64,000 bases of DNA from NCBI GenBank assembly GCA_949775045.1, contig OX459104.1:13005655-13069654 (forward strand), read 5' to 3'. This document shows, piece by piece, positions 46,901 to 54,786 of this stretch (position 1 is the first letter of the stretch; each line of letters starts with the position of its first letter). A model generated the notes under the pieces. It was not told the DNA's origin. It searched no databases and saw nothing but the letters and a program-made list of their open reading frames with translations. The translations under genes were made by a program, and so were the position numbers. Source of the DNA: Metridium senile (Eukaryota; Cnidaria; Anthozoa; Actiniaria; Metridiidae).

Positions 46901-49900
46901 TACAAAGAAATGTATGTACCTTTTATTTATTCTTGAAATATTTCTTTTGTTATCGATGTTCCACTTTTTCCACAAATCGTAAACAGTAGATTGACGTTTT
47001 AACTTTCGTATGGCGATAGAATAAAAGTTAATTTGAAGTCCAAAGTTGTTCAAAAAAAGGACATGAAAAAGAGTCCGATATAGCCATAATAGTCCGGCAG
47101 ATTCGTGCAAAATTTGATAAGAATTGTGCATTTTGTGGTAAAAGCATGAAAATTAGCACAATGATAGTTTATGACATGGTGATCAATATAGGCTATGGAC
47201 CCCATCGAGATCTATCCCATAATTGAAGTTATAGGGATTTGAGCATGACTATAAATAATGCAAATATAACACTATTGTTGGGTTGCAGATTGTCATGTAA
47301 TCCATCAGCATAAAAACGAGGGTGAATGGAATATATCAATTAGTACGGATTATGTAAACAAAAGTACATTGTTTCGTATATTATTGAACATCAAAAAGTA
47401 ATTGCAAATATTTGAAAATATTTACCATCACAATCACCAGGGATTTTTTTATTCAAAAAAACAACTCTGAAACCTTGTTTAAGAAAAGTGCAATTACAGA
47501 AAAAGTAATCCTTGCCTATTATATAATTTACACTCATTCACAAGCAATGCATGCAGTTTTGCTAAACAAACTTAATGAATCATTCTCAGCTCAGAAAATC
47601 AATTCGTTTGTATGCGAGTACCTATAAGAAGAATGAGCAATCACTGTGGAAGAAGATGTTTTCACTGCCTTCTTTTAGCTTGACCAGCCGGTTCACAAGG
47701 ACAGAATTACATTGGAAGCTTGGTTTACACTAGTGGCACTAAACATAAGCATAATGAACATATGTAGACTGAGTGAAGCATTTCTCGAATAGGTGTGAGA
47801 AAAGAAAAGTGCGGTTAATGAGCGTTGGTGTACGGCCTCTTCGGTCGACTTGAATTCACTTATTATTCGCAAACCTCTGGTCCAGAAACCATCCAGGCCA
47901 GAGTAATAAAGGTGAGGAGCTTTCAGTCAAACCAATCACTCCTCTGGAAATCGTGTGCTTGGTCAATTGCAATAGATGAGAAGGCACAGTAAGACTTAAG
48001 CACAACAAAATGTCCCTTTTTCAGCTTGGAAGCTACTCATGGAATCTCCTGGTTAATTGATTCCATGTCACGAGTTGATGTGGACTGGGAGCATTTTCGC
48101 ATAATTTGTATTGTTTAATGCAAAAACCATGGAGCAATCTGTACATGTATGCCTCTATATACATTTGGAAGCTTCCTCCGCGCAACGACTTCATCAGATC
48201 AATATCAGAATATTAAGCAATAAGTGACCAGTAATAGAGATGTGGACTTTCAGCATTCAGTTGTCGCACCATACACTAAACGTTCTTTAATGGGTCCACT
48301 CTCTCGGGGAGAATAGCTGCCATATGCCTTGTGCATCAATATATCTAAAGCACCAGCTGTCACCCAGTGAGCGTCTCGCGTGTGCAACTCATGCGAGGCC
48401 TTTATCACATCCACTACTGTCGAGCCAGTTTCCAAGTGCTTTGATTTTAGTACAGCAAGTTCGCTTCCAAGCATATTAAGTACAAGTGTTTCTCGCCATA
48501 CGTCGACAGCCAATTGGATCTTCTTGGCGACCCCTTAAAGAGATCTCTTTGGTTGAAAGACTTGCGTGGAATGTTGCCAATGAGATATCCAATATGTCCT
48601 TTGTAATTACTTGGTTGAGGTGATCGATCTCTAACCTTACCCAGCCACTTGTATTTCAAAGGGCATTCTATACAACTATATTCACAAATGGGATGGGTAG
48701 AACAAGTGGTTCCGTCGCGGGAGAATACATGTCAGGCTGTACAAAAGTTTACGAATCTGGGAGTGGGGCTACACGTTTTCTGTTTTGATGCTGGTCAATA
48801 GTGTTTTGTTCTTCGCCAGGGGCGTCTTTACTTGGGTGCTGAAATATCGGTATCCCTTTCCCATGAAATGCATCATGGGCTGTTGTAGAAATAGGGTTGT
48901 GTTCGGCAATATTGCATACCTCTGCTGAATAAACACCTTTTTATTTAGTTTGGACGTTTAAACAATTCCTTTCAATTTATAACGTTATTGCCCATTTCCG
49001 TGGAAATTTTTCAAATTCTGTCATATGAAATGGACAATGCCAGGTTGTGACTATGAAAAGCTCACGGCATGAACACGGTTCTAGAATTCTAGAAAGGTCA
49101 AGGCAAGGCATGCACGCGGCGCTGAACTTTTTACAGTCATACCGCAATTCTAAAAACATCAAGGTCACGTCAAGGCATGCGCGGCACTAAAATATTTAAA
49201 TTCGTATTATAAATCTGCTCTAAAAAGAGATGCGTGTCTTGCTACTTTAGCGTCGTTTAGTTTTATTGTAAATTGTTAGTTGGGATATACTAAGACTAGT
49301 TTACGCTTCTTACAAGTCCTAACCCTCGTTCACACGCATATCCATCCACATGTAAACTGCGGTTTCACCCCAAATACGCTATCCAGACTGGATATTATGA
49401 AAACGTAGGTTTACCGTATACGTGTATTCTGCGTTACAGAAGTCGAAGGCTATATAGGTGTTGACAGTAAAAATAAGAGCAAAAAAAAATGATATGCCTC
49501 GCCTAATGAATTTTATTAAAGCTAGCGTTTTTGAATTATTTTCATGTATATGTATGGACGGCCAAATACGTTGCAAAAATGCTAATTTTGGACTTTTGGA
49601 CTGCTTTTTAAAATGTATTTTTCTAGTCATTTGGTTACTTTGCATACAGGTCATATTTGGAATATTGTATCAGCCTCGTTTCCATACTGAAAGATCACAT
49701 GATCCTTATTAACCTACCAAATTTTTATAGTTATTTTTATTGTTGTACATGTTGATGTTTGATTGTTTTACATGTATTAAATTGCATGGGCGATATTTCG
49801 TATATTCTGCCTCAGCCTCGTTTCCATGCTGACAGATCACGTGACCATCCTTAACCCATCAAAAGTGTCTGCTTTTAATTTCTCATTATTTTGGTTGATG

Positions 49901-52085
49901 TTTAGCTGTTTTACATGTTTTAAATTTGACAAAATTTCGAATATTCTCCCTCAGCCTCGTTTCCAAGCTGAAAGGTCACGTGACCCCCCTTAACCCTTCA
50001 GATGTGTCTGTCTTGCAGTTCATATTATTTTGGTTCATGTTTGCTTAATTTATATGTGTGAAATTGGGCGATATTTCGAATGTAATGCCCCAACCTCGTT
50101 TCCATGCTCAAATCCCTATAACTTCAATTATGGGATAGATCTCGATGGGGTCCATAGCCTATAATGATCACCATGTCATAAACTATCATTGTGCCAATTT
50201 TCATGCTTTTACCACAAAATGCACAATTTTTGCACCATTCTGCCGGACTATAAGCCGCCATAGAGTTCTTTAGAAACCACTGTCACTTGGTGATAATAAA
50301 GTCCTTAAAACAACGCTTTAACTTTCAAACTTTTGAGGTCCACAAATCGTAAATTGTACATCGATGTATTGACATTGATATTGCGATATAAAATATGGTA
50401 TTTTCAAGTTCAAAGTTGTTCAAAAATCAGTTTTAAAAGACACCAATATAGCTGTAGGCCGCCATAGCGTTCTTGAACATCATTGCCTCTTCGTGGTGCC
50501 ACAGATAAGAACATTTACTATTGATAATTCCTTTCATGTAGACCAATCTACTCTTGAAACCACATCAATAAACGCGATTTTTTGCCAAGAAACGATAACT
50601 ACTCTTCATTTCAAGTGTCTCAATCCCTTTTAGAGAAATTTTGCATTGTTTTCTCACCTCACAAGGCGTAAAACTTACAGTTCAAGTCGATATATTTTAC
50701 ATTTGAAACGTAGAGAATCGATTTGCACGACTTGATCGGCCATGTTTTCTTGTTTAAAGCTTAGTAGCCTCGCCTAAAATCTTTTGGGGTTCCTATGGTG
50801 AAAAATTTGCGGGTTTATTTGGCGCGAATTACAAATTTCAAAATTAAAAAAAAAATGTCAGATGTAATAGACGCCTCAACGATATCAAAATTTAAAGAAA
50901 AATTACAGTTGTCTGAGCCTGAACTAAGGTATGCATGCAAGTCAAATAACAAGCCTCTTTTTGCTGTAAAAATACCATATCCTGTGCTAAGAGAATGGCA
51001 ATTTTTTTTTTTTCTGTTTGCGCATGCGCATTGCTTACGTTCTGTATGAGCCCGCGAAATTACCCCGAACCGCTGACTGTAGAGAATTTCTGGGTATGCA
51101 ATCCAGGAAGGTTAGAGTTTATTTTCTTTATTTTTTGACGAGTTATAGATTTGTGAATAATTCTACATGTAAAGCCTTATAAATCGCCTCGATCTATGAG
51201 ATTGGGCCTCCTGTTGGGGGTAGTGAGAGTAAGTGTATCGGGTACTTAAGGACGCTTCCTACAATTTTTTCAGTGCTCGACTGGTCAACTTAAACGGCTG
51301 TAGATCTTATATGCAAACACCCCCAGCTTTGACATTTTGGTTGACGTTGTTATGGCGTGGCTTATATTGTTTACATCGGAGTTACCATAGCGACGAAATG
51401 ATGACATCACTGTTTTTGATAAGCCGCAGTTGTAGTCCTCGGGGCCTACACAGTGCTAAAAATAGCAGTTTGTCTAGAAGTATGCGAAGTTTGAAGAAAT
51501 TCGTCAGAGCCGATTTTGAGTAAATTGCGGCGCAACTTTTTAACCTCCAAATAGTCGCCTTCACAGATCCCTGCGCCATCTCGAGAGGTAGCCGGGCCTT
51601 TGCATTGAAGCGAGACAAACGTTGAGATTGCAATGATACAGACTTTTAACACCTTGCCGGACAATTGTTCACATGTCTCTATTATTCAAGGTCAACGTTC
51701 GTCTCGCTTCGATTCAAAGGCCCGGCTACCCTTCGAGATGGCGCAGGGAGCTGTGAAGGAGGCCATTTTATAATTATTTCTCTATCATAATACAACAAAC
51801 TGTTATTGTGTTTCAGTGTACATCCTGCAGTCGACTGATCGTCACTGCTACCTCTGGATAGGGAGTGAGAACGGTATTGACAAAAGGAGAAAGTCTTTAG
51901 GGTATGCACACGTAAGTATCAACAAAGGGAACACAATGTTTAAATTATACAAATAACATGCGGAAGCTCTTTTTTTTCTTTTCTTTCCTTTCCTTTCCTT
52001 TTCTTTTCTTTCCGTTCCGATCCTTTTCTTTCCGTTTCTTTTCGTTTCGTTTCGTTTCTTTTGTTGTCCTTCCTTTTCTTTTTTC

Positions 52086-52116
<31 letters not shown>

Positions 52117-52482
52117 CTTTTCTTTTCTTTTCTTTTCTTTTCTTTTCTTTTCTTTTCTTTTCTTTTCTTTTCTTTTCTTTTCTTTTCTTTTCTTTTCTTT
52201 TCATGTCTGTTCTTTTTGTTTTGTTTTCTTTTACTTTGTCTTTCTTTTTTTCTCGCCCATTCTTGTCTTTATTTTCATTTCTTCTGATGATTTTCTTGTA
52301 CTCGATTCACTGATATTCACACACGTAATCATATTACCTATTTATAAATAACAAAATTACTACAAGTGGCTCATTGGTTTATTACAACATTTCAGAAATT
52401 TGCGATGGAACATGATCCACTAGCTCCATTTTCTATCGAAAGGGAAGGTGCTGAAAGCGAAAGTTTCAAAAAGGCTTTCTAA
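31936..52482 (+). CDS. Gelsolin/severin-like actin-binding protein, copy 1; 14 exons, 376 aa
   Basis: Exons: 31936-32016, 35590-35679, 36469-36558, 37744-37839, 38537-38631, 39411-39483, 40743-40835, 42548-42613, 43486-43522, 43771-43847, 44883-44926, 45920-46026, 51817-51911, 52396-52482. They sum to 1131 nt with consistent phases. Three gelsolin repeats are visible. G1 (about 36-140) has [34 protein letters not shown] and a REVHGNES motif. G2 (about 151-240) has [25 protein letters not shown] and YQWNG. G3 (about 267-365) has [24 protein letters not shown] and FAMEHDP. Length and three-domain layout match severin, fragmin and invertebrate gelsolin-like proteins, which sever and cap actin filaments in a calcium-dependent way. 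There is no signal peptide, so it should be cytosolic. Introns are swollen by repeats, intron 12 to 5.8 kb. A GTAAGC donor-like site lies 9 nt after the stop. Confidence 0.93.
32548..32735 (+). repeat. Direct duplicate, copy 2 (gelsolin intron 1)
   Basis: Second copy of the segment at 31397-31582, about 1.15 kb downstream. It leads directly into the transposon-free segmental duplicate at 32733-33045. Confidence 0.8.
32733..33045 (+). repeat. Segmental duplicate, copy 2 (empty transposon site)
   Basis: Homologous to 19240-20020 without the 473-bp insert; the single TA target lies at 32836-32837. Confidence 0.85.
33373..33638. mobile_element. MITE with about 28-bp perfect TIRs (TTACAGTGCGACTACTG)
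   Basis: TTACAGTGCGACTACTGAAA at the left is the perfect complement of the right end (stop at 33638), extending through CCGGGGCCACC. If CAGTGCGAC is the true end, it is flanked by TA, as for mariner-type elements. Interior non-coding. Confidence 0.88.
33785..33932 (+). repeat. Dispersed repeat family F, copy 2
   Basis: GCGAGTAAACTAGTATA, GCGTCGGTGTTTGATAT, GTAACACCGTAAAAATG, TTTACTGACGTTTCGAGC and CTTCGTCGGAGT, in the same order as 34857-34990 and reversed relative to 5445 and 53070. Confidence 0.82.
34857..34990 (+). repeat. Dispersed repeat family F, copy 3
   Basis: Direct repeat of 33785-33932 about 1.07 kb away in gelsolin intron 1. Confidence 0.82.
35100..35280 (+). repeat. Short tandem repeat of AAAACCGAAAAGTCAAAAAC
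   Basis: Imperfect units of about 20 bp in gelsolin intron 1. Confidence 0.75.
35370..35490 (+). repeat. Repeat family G, half copy
   Basis: GTCGAAGGTTTGAACCGCGACG through CTTCATCAGGCGATGGGTAG matches the left half of 28355-28515. Confidence 0.75.
36145..36381. mobile_element. MITE with TTTACTCGAATAAGCGCCGC ends
   Basis: Imperfect terminal inverted repeats containing ACTCGAATAAG, with GCGCCGC next to them. About 237 bp in gelsolin intron 2. Confidence 0.75.
36600..36785 (+). repeat. TGATCCCTGATCCC repeat tract
   Basis: Irregular reiterations of GATCCCTGATCCC in intron 3. A GATCCGTGA-type reiteration also fills the element at 40873-41325, so the two may be related. Confidence 0.6.
36911..36960. 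repeat. Hairpin GAAACCGGATGCGAGGGTATT
   Basis: Arms of about 21 bp with an 8-nt loop. Two mismatches at most by eye. Confidence 0.75.
37865..38060. mobile_element. MITE with GACTCCCGGGTATAAGTA ends
   Basis: ACTCCCGGGTATAAGTA and GGGATGCTCG at the left pair with CGAGCATCCCCGGTACTTTT and ACCCGGGAGT at the right. It is flanked by G-rich sequence, right behind exon 4. Confidence 0.78.
38155..38395 (+). repeat. CCCCCTGAATCC minisatellite
   Basis: About 20 units of 11-12 bp (CCCCTGAATCC and CCCCTGGATCC variants) in intron 4. Confidence 0.93.
38683..38728 (-). repeat. Dispersed 'AAGATGGC' repeat, copy 3
   Basis: Minus-strand GGCCACCTTTCAAGATGGCG followed by CAGGGAACTGTG, 52 bp after exon 5. Confidence 0.65.
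38980..39035 (+). repeat. (CCCCTT)n microsatellite
   Basis: About eight units of the hexamer. Confidence 0.9.
39136..39358. mobile_element. MITE with about 70-bp inverted repeats (TAAGGCCCGGGCAAACGG)
   Basis: Left TAAGGCCCGGGCAAACGG and right CCGTTTGCACGGGCCCTTA, with near-perfect pairing continuing through TTCGATTTTGTTGAATGGCA. It ends 52 bp before exon 6. Confidence 0.88.
39589..39885. repeat. Foldback with G-run and GGTGATCGGC ends
   Basis: A G homopolymer, then GGTGATCGGCGTACC at the left and GCCGATCACCCC at the right. The GTACCTTTTAGG motif repeats inside. Confidence 0.65.
39904..39970 (-). repeat. Solo end of the foldback family found at 60929
   Basis: The sequence GCGTTCAAAAGTAGCCAGTC with CGAACGTT and a GCGCGCACA motif matches the left arm of the 650-bp element at 60929-61578 in reverse. 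Confidence 0.75.
39971..40455 (+). repeat. 73-bp tandem array, about 6.6 copies
   Basis: Units start AAAGAGTACCACAATAGATG at 39971, 40044, 40117, 40190, 40263, 40338 and 40411, and contain GACTTACAAGTAGTTGATAT. Very low divergence suggests recent expansion. It lies in gelsolin intron 6 and has no spacers, so it is not CRISPR-like. Confidence 0.95.
40873..41325. mobile_element. Foldback/MITE with CAGGGTGGGGAAGAGG ends and 6-bp TSD
   Basis: Perfect 16-bp TIRs CAGGGTGGGGAAGAGG and CCTCTTCCCCACCCTG are flanked by CTGTAT (40867-40872 and 41326-41331). The interior is made of degenerate CGTGATCCGTGA repeats on both arms. Confidence 0.87.
41341..41690. mobile_element. MITE with AGAGTAGTTTCACATAAGCC ends
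   Basis: Imperfect TIRs of about 65 bp, including TGTTTCTTATATGCTAAT and the complement of CATACGTTGTTACAATAGAA. It begins 10 bp after the TSD of the previous element. Confidence 0.8.
41889..41958 (+). repeat. tRNA-like sequence, probable SINE head or tRNA relic
   Basis: A perfect 7-bp acceptor stem GTCCTTG/CAAGGAC, a D arm TTGTAGTGGTTAACAA (box A), an anticodon-loop-like CTAGAAA and a T loop GGTTCAAGTCC (box B). The anticodon and T stems are mispaired. The loop would read AGA (Ser), yet no long variable arm is present. A functional tRNA is unlikely. Confidence 0.6.
43568..43690 (+). repeat. TCCTAGTG/TCCTAGTT minisatellite
   Basis: About 12 units of 10 bp just after exon 9. Confidence 0.93.
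44198..44242 (+). repeat. (CGCGACC)n heptamer array
   Basis: About six units. Confidence 0.92.
44273..44528. mobile_element. MITE family D with about 65-bp arms
   Basis: The left arm 44273-44335 and right arm 44462-44528 share ACACCTATTTCAATTAACGT and GGTTGATCTGAGACCGATAG. The loop is about 125 bp. It overlaps the start of MITE E copy 1 by a few bases. Confidence 0.85.
44522..44800. mobile_element. MITE family E, copy 1 (gelsolin copy 1, intron 10)
   Basis: Ends TACACCTAATTC and GAATTAGGTG, with long inner arms CGAACGGCGATTGGCGATTG and GACCGAAAGGAACTGTGGGT. The inner loop is palindromic around CCTCCACCGTTAAGCG. Same family at the window end in the same intron of copy 2. Confidence 0.88.
44974..45275. 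mobile_element. MITE family H, copy 2 (5-bp TSD)
   Basis: Ends CAGGGGCAGATCCAGG and GCCCCTG are flanked by direct repeats CTTGT. Related to 12995-13189. Confidence 0.7.
45311..45454. mobile_element. Near-perfect palindrome (TAGCTGTTATTACAG ends)
   Basis: Arms of about 65 bp: TAGCTGTTATTACAGTTATA at the left with its exact complement at the right, then GCAAATGAT and AAATCGAGGCTTTCG inside. Intron 11 of gelsolin copy 1. Confidence 0.87.
46660..46825. mobile_element. Nested palindromic MITE inside the left end of the large element
   Basis: GGATTGTTTCGTGTGTATTT, CTTGCTATCTGGTA and GGCTGATTGGGCGGTTTT pair with right-hand complements. The loop is near 46725-46755. Confidence 0.82.
48250..48720 (-). 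pseudogene. Broken unrecognised ORF within the large element
   Basis: Minus-strand frames read a cysteine-rich stretch ([20 protein letters not shown]), then [20 protein letters not shown], and after an apparent frameshift near 48530 [20 protein letters not shown] to a stop at 48250. The Cys/His spacing hints at a zinc-binding segment. I do not recognise the family; a decayed protein of the host element is the simplest reading. Confidence 0.4.
49671..50100 (+). repeat. Tandem array of about 140 bp, three copies and a partial
   Basis: CAGCCTCGTTTCCATGCTGA followed by GATCACGTGACC recurs at 49671, 49813, 49952 and 50091 (spacing 142, 139, 139). It abuts the inner right arm of the large element. 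Confidence 0.88.
51530..51640 (-). repeat. Dispersed 'AAGATGGC' repeat, copy 4
   Basis: Minus strand: TCATTGCAATCTCAACGTTTGT, then CCCGGCTACCTCTCGAGATG and GCGCAGGGATCTGTGAAGG. It forms a head-to-head inverted pair with the next copy. Confidence 0.8.
51690..51770 (+). repeat. Dispersed 'AAGATGGC' repeat, copy 5
   Basis: TCAACGTTCGTCTCGCTTCG, AAAGGCCCGGCTACCC and GAGATGGCGCAGGGAGCTGT. It ends 47 bp before gelsolin exon 13 and can pair with copy 4 as a hairpin. Confidence 0.8.
51968..52205 (+). repeat. (TCTTT)n polypyrimidine microsatellite
   Basis: Purest between about 52095 and 52202. Long Phe- or Lys-rich frames are artefacts. It fills the short intron 13 of gelsolin copy 1. Confidence 0.97.
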
Positions 52483-52984
52483 ACCTGAAGGTAAGCCACG
52501 AAACACATGAATATTTGCTGTGCAGTAACAGAGCAAGCGCTTTTGTAGAATTTTAGAAAACATCGGGATTTGGGGTTCCTGTGTTATCTAATATCGGCGA
52601 GAATTATGGGGCCTAGCCAAGAAAAGAAAAGTGGGATCCTTTTCTCTCTTCGCTTCCCTAAAACATTAACTAAACGTTTAAATGAGGTGAGCCATAAGTA
52701 TAGAAACGTCTGCCATTACAGCGAGTATCTTGATACCTCCTTCTTCAACACCGCGCGACTTTGACGAAAAATTGCTTGCACCGCGCGCATCCTTCACCAA
52801 CCTTTTTGAAATAGCGCATCAGCGAATATATTTGATTTACAAACATGCCTGCTTCTTACTCAGAATCCCTTTCCAATTTATCCTGTCAACTGTTATTGAA
52901 ATAGCTGTATACCAAAGTTATTCTTTTCTTTACAACAGGTTGATGCATGCACTGCCACACTGGGTCATCGCGTCACGTGTCACC

Positions 52985-53065
52985 CTCTCTTAATAAAGCC
53001 ACTTACTTATTTACTTTGCTACGACTTACTTACTTACGTCCTTACCTTACCGTACTTACTTACCC
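52985..53065 (+). repeat. Degenerate (ACTT)n tract
   Basis: ACTTACTTACTT-type repeats, continuing at 53158-53184 and 53288-53303. AATAAA at 52992 is a possible poly(A) signal for gelsolin copy 1. Confidence 0.75.
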
Positions 53066-53069
53066 TCTT

Positions 53070-53152
53070 TTACTCCGACGAAGGACTAAAGCTCGAAACG
53101 TCAGTAAAATTAAGCTAACATTTTTTAAGGTGTTACAAATTTCATTATATTA
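53070..53152 (-). repeat. Dispersed repeat family F, copy 4
   Basis: ACTCCGACGAAGGACTAAAG, CTCGAAACGTCAGTAAA, GGTGTTAC and ATTACCTATT. Embedded in the ACTT tract. Confidence 0.78.
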
Positions 53153-53182
53153 CCTATTATTACTTACTTACTTACTTACTTA

Positions 53183-53410
53183 CTGTGACACCAAATAAAT
53201 ACCAAGTTAATTGTAATGTAATACAAGACTTCCAATAAAATACAGCTTGCTTTAAGCGGGTTTTGAATTGTTGTTGAGAAATGAAAACATACTTACTTAC
53301 TTACTGTGACACCAAATAAACACCAAGTTAATTGTAATGTAATACAAGACTTCCAATAAAATACAGCTTGCTTTAAACGGTTTTTGAGTTGTTGTTGAGA
53401 AATGAAAACA
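53183..53410 (+). repeat. Tandem duplication of about 119 bp
   Basis: CTGTGACACCAAATAAA through GTTGTTGAGAAATGAAAACAT occurs twice (from 53183 and from 53303) with a handful of differences, joined by ACTT repeats. Confidence 0.9.
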
Positions 53411-53753
53411 TGTCTTCAAGACAGCTATTTTAAAAAAGAGAGAGGAAAAAAGGTTATTCCAAGACTGAAAGGGATTGTGGGTATATTTCAATCACGAACA
53501 ATATGGTTGTACTAGAATCGCCTTTGAACTACTTTAAAATCTCCACAATAACCTCCGTTTTCTCGACAACAATAAAAGTTTTACGCTCTCTGATTTGTCA
53601 AGTTTTGATGCATGCTCCCTTTCCGTTTTATAGAATGCCCTATCACCTTGGAAAACCTTTTTGAAATTGTTGTATGTCGTAATTCCTTTCTATTTTAGAA
53701 TGACCTATCACCTTGGACACCCTTTTTGAAATAGTTGTATGCCTATAATAGAC

Positions 53754-53831
53754 CAGTTTCGTGTTATCTAGCACCGCTGTAGTATTTGACAAAAGGCGCA
53801 TTTGTACAGGGATAGCCTCAATTCAGAGTAA
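53754..53831 (+). repeat. MITE family A, half copy
   Basis: CAGTTTCGTGTTATCTAGCA followed by TTGACAAAAGGCGCATTTGT. The second half is missing and a SINE follows directly. Confidence 0.72.
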
Positions 53832-53837
53832 ATTGAA

Positions 53838-54112
53838 ATTTATGGATGGCATGGGTAGCGTAGTGGTTTACCGAGTGCCTCTCATCGCTGTGGTCCTGGT
53901 TCGAGTCCCGGGCATGAAATATATGTTAGTTGATTTTGTTTGATGCGTTTTTCTCTCCTATTATGCCACGAGGGTTTTTCTCCGGGTTATCCGGTTTCCT
54001 CCCTTCGCAACAATGTGAGCAAAATTGTGTGCTAAAACATTTAACGTAGAGGTAGTGAGTGTGAGTCTCCACAATTAGCCACTGGCTAAATACATTGAGA
54101 CGTTAAAAAAGG
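53838..54112 (+). mobile_element. tRNA-derived SINE (family S1)
   Basis: The head has box A-like TAGCGTAGTGGTT and box B GGTTCGAGTCC within an acceptor-like GGCATGGG/CCGGGCATG context. The body carries TTTTTCTCCGGGTTATCCGG and TTTCCTCCC, the tail GTAGAGGTAGTGAGTGTGAG and GAGACGTTAAAAAAGG. A second copy is at 61961-62243 and tail fragments at 1396, 3720 and 4207. Confidence 0.85.
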
Positions 54113-54599
54113 GATTGGATCGACAACATTTTTGAAATAGGTGTATGCCTAAAATTATTTTCCGTCTTATTATCAACTTGTAAAACTCATTTTAAGGTTC
54201 TTCCCAGTAGTTTTTTATTGACCTCACTTCTCATTTTCATTTAGCGGATTGATAAACTTTTCCTGATCTGATCAAAATGAATTTTACACCAGACATCAAA
54301 CATAGATGGAAGTTTTGATCAACTCGATCGGCGTTTCCATGGCAACGAAAAGCAACAATCGTTGATAATATCTCCCGTTTTCGATGAGCTTCAGAAAAAT
54401 GACTATATACATGTTAAACTTCGCATTTCAGGCACTGCTATTCAGATGAGATATTTTAGGAAAACCGATTTCAACGATCATTGCTTTCCGTTGCAATATT
54501 TGAGTACTGTAAAATTGTTACTAAGTAATAGACAAACTTGGTCGCACACTGACAATTTAGTTATTATGATAATTAGTGACGGCCATTTATGTAAAAAGG

Positions 54600-54786
54600 T
54601 CGCGTTGCTGCCCGGGGTAGCTGCCTAGAGTAATAATGATATTGCGTGACATCTTTATGTAACGTTTGTTACGTGACGTGACGTGATAGAACCCATAAAA
54701 GGATCGTTCTATGCTGACTCTAGTCACTCCCATTTGTGTGTCAGACGTGTTGGGTGTTTCTAGCTGATTGTACGACAAACTGCACA
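54600..54786 (+). promoter_or_regulatory. TATA/initiator core promoter of gelsolin copy 2
   Basis: CATAAAAGG at 54694-54702 and initiator TCACTCC at 54724-54730 predict a start at about 54726 and a 61-nt 5' UTR. An upstream block AATGATATTGCGTGAC plus GTTTGTTACGTGACGTGACG contains CRE/E-box-like ACGTGAC repeats. The block recurs at 56400-56445. Confidence 0.72.

Larger units (their letters stand above)
46605..51235. mobile_element. Large foldback element of about 4.6 kb in gelsolin intron 12
   Basis: The outer ends share AGGCCCAATCT, ACTCGTC and AAAAAATAAAGAAAATAAA in inverted orientation (left 46605-46665, right 51118-51235). A second arm pair, 47085-47247 and 50105-50262, is about 155 bp and nearly identical when inverted (CCCCATCGAGATCTATCCCA). 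GCGCATGCGCATTG lies near both ends. Other subterminal blocks (CACAAATCGTAAA) are in direct orientation, so the ends are rearranged. No intact transposase was recognised; broken minus-strand frames lie at 48250-48720. Confidence 0.7.

Noticed and set aside
48250..48720. Possible additional gelsolin exon or host gene in the large intron 12
   Set aside because: Opposite strand, frameshifted, and enclosed in inverted-repeat arms; exon 12 to exon 13 splicing keeps phase without it.
51848..52351. Overlapping Lys-rich and Phe-rich ORFs of about 100-118 codons on both strands
   Set aside because: Products of the (TCTTT)n tract, which lies in intron 13 of gelsolin copy 1.
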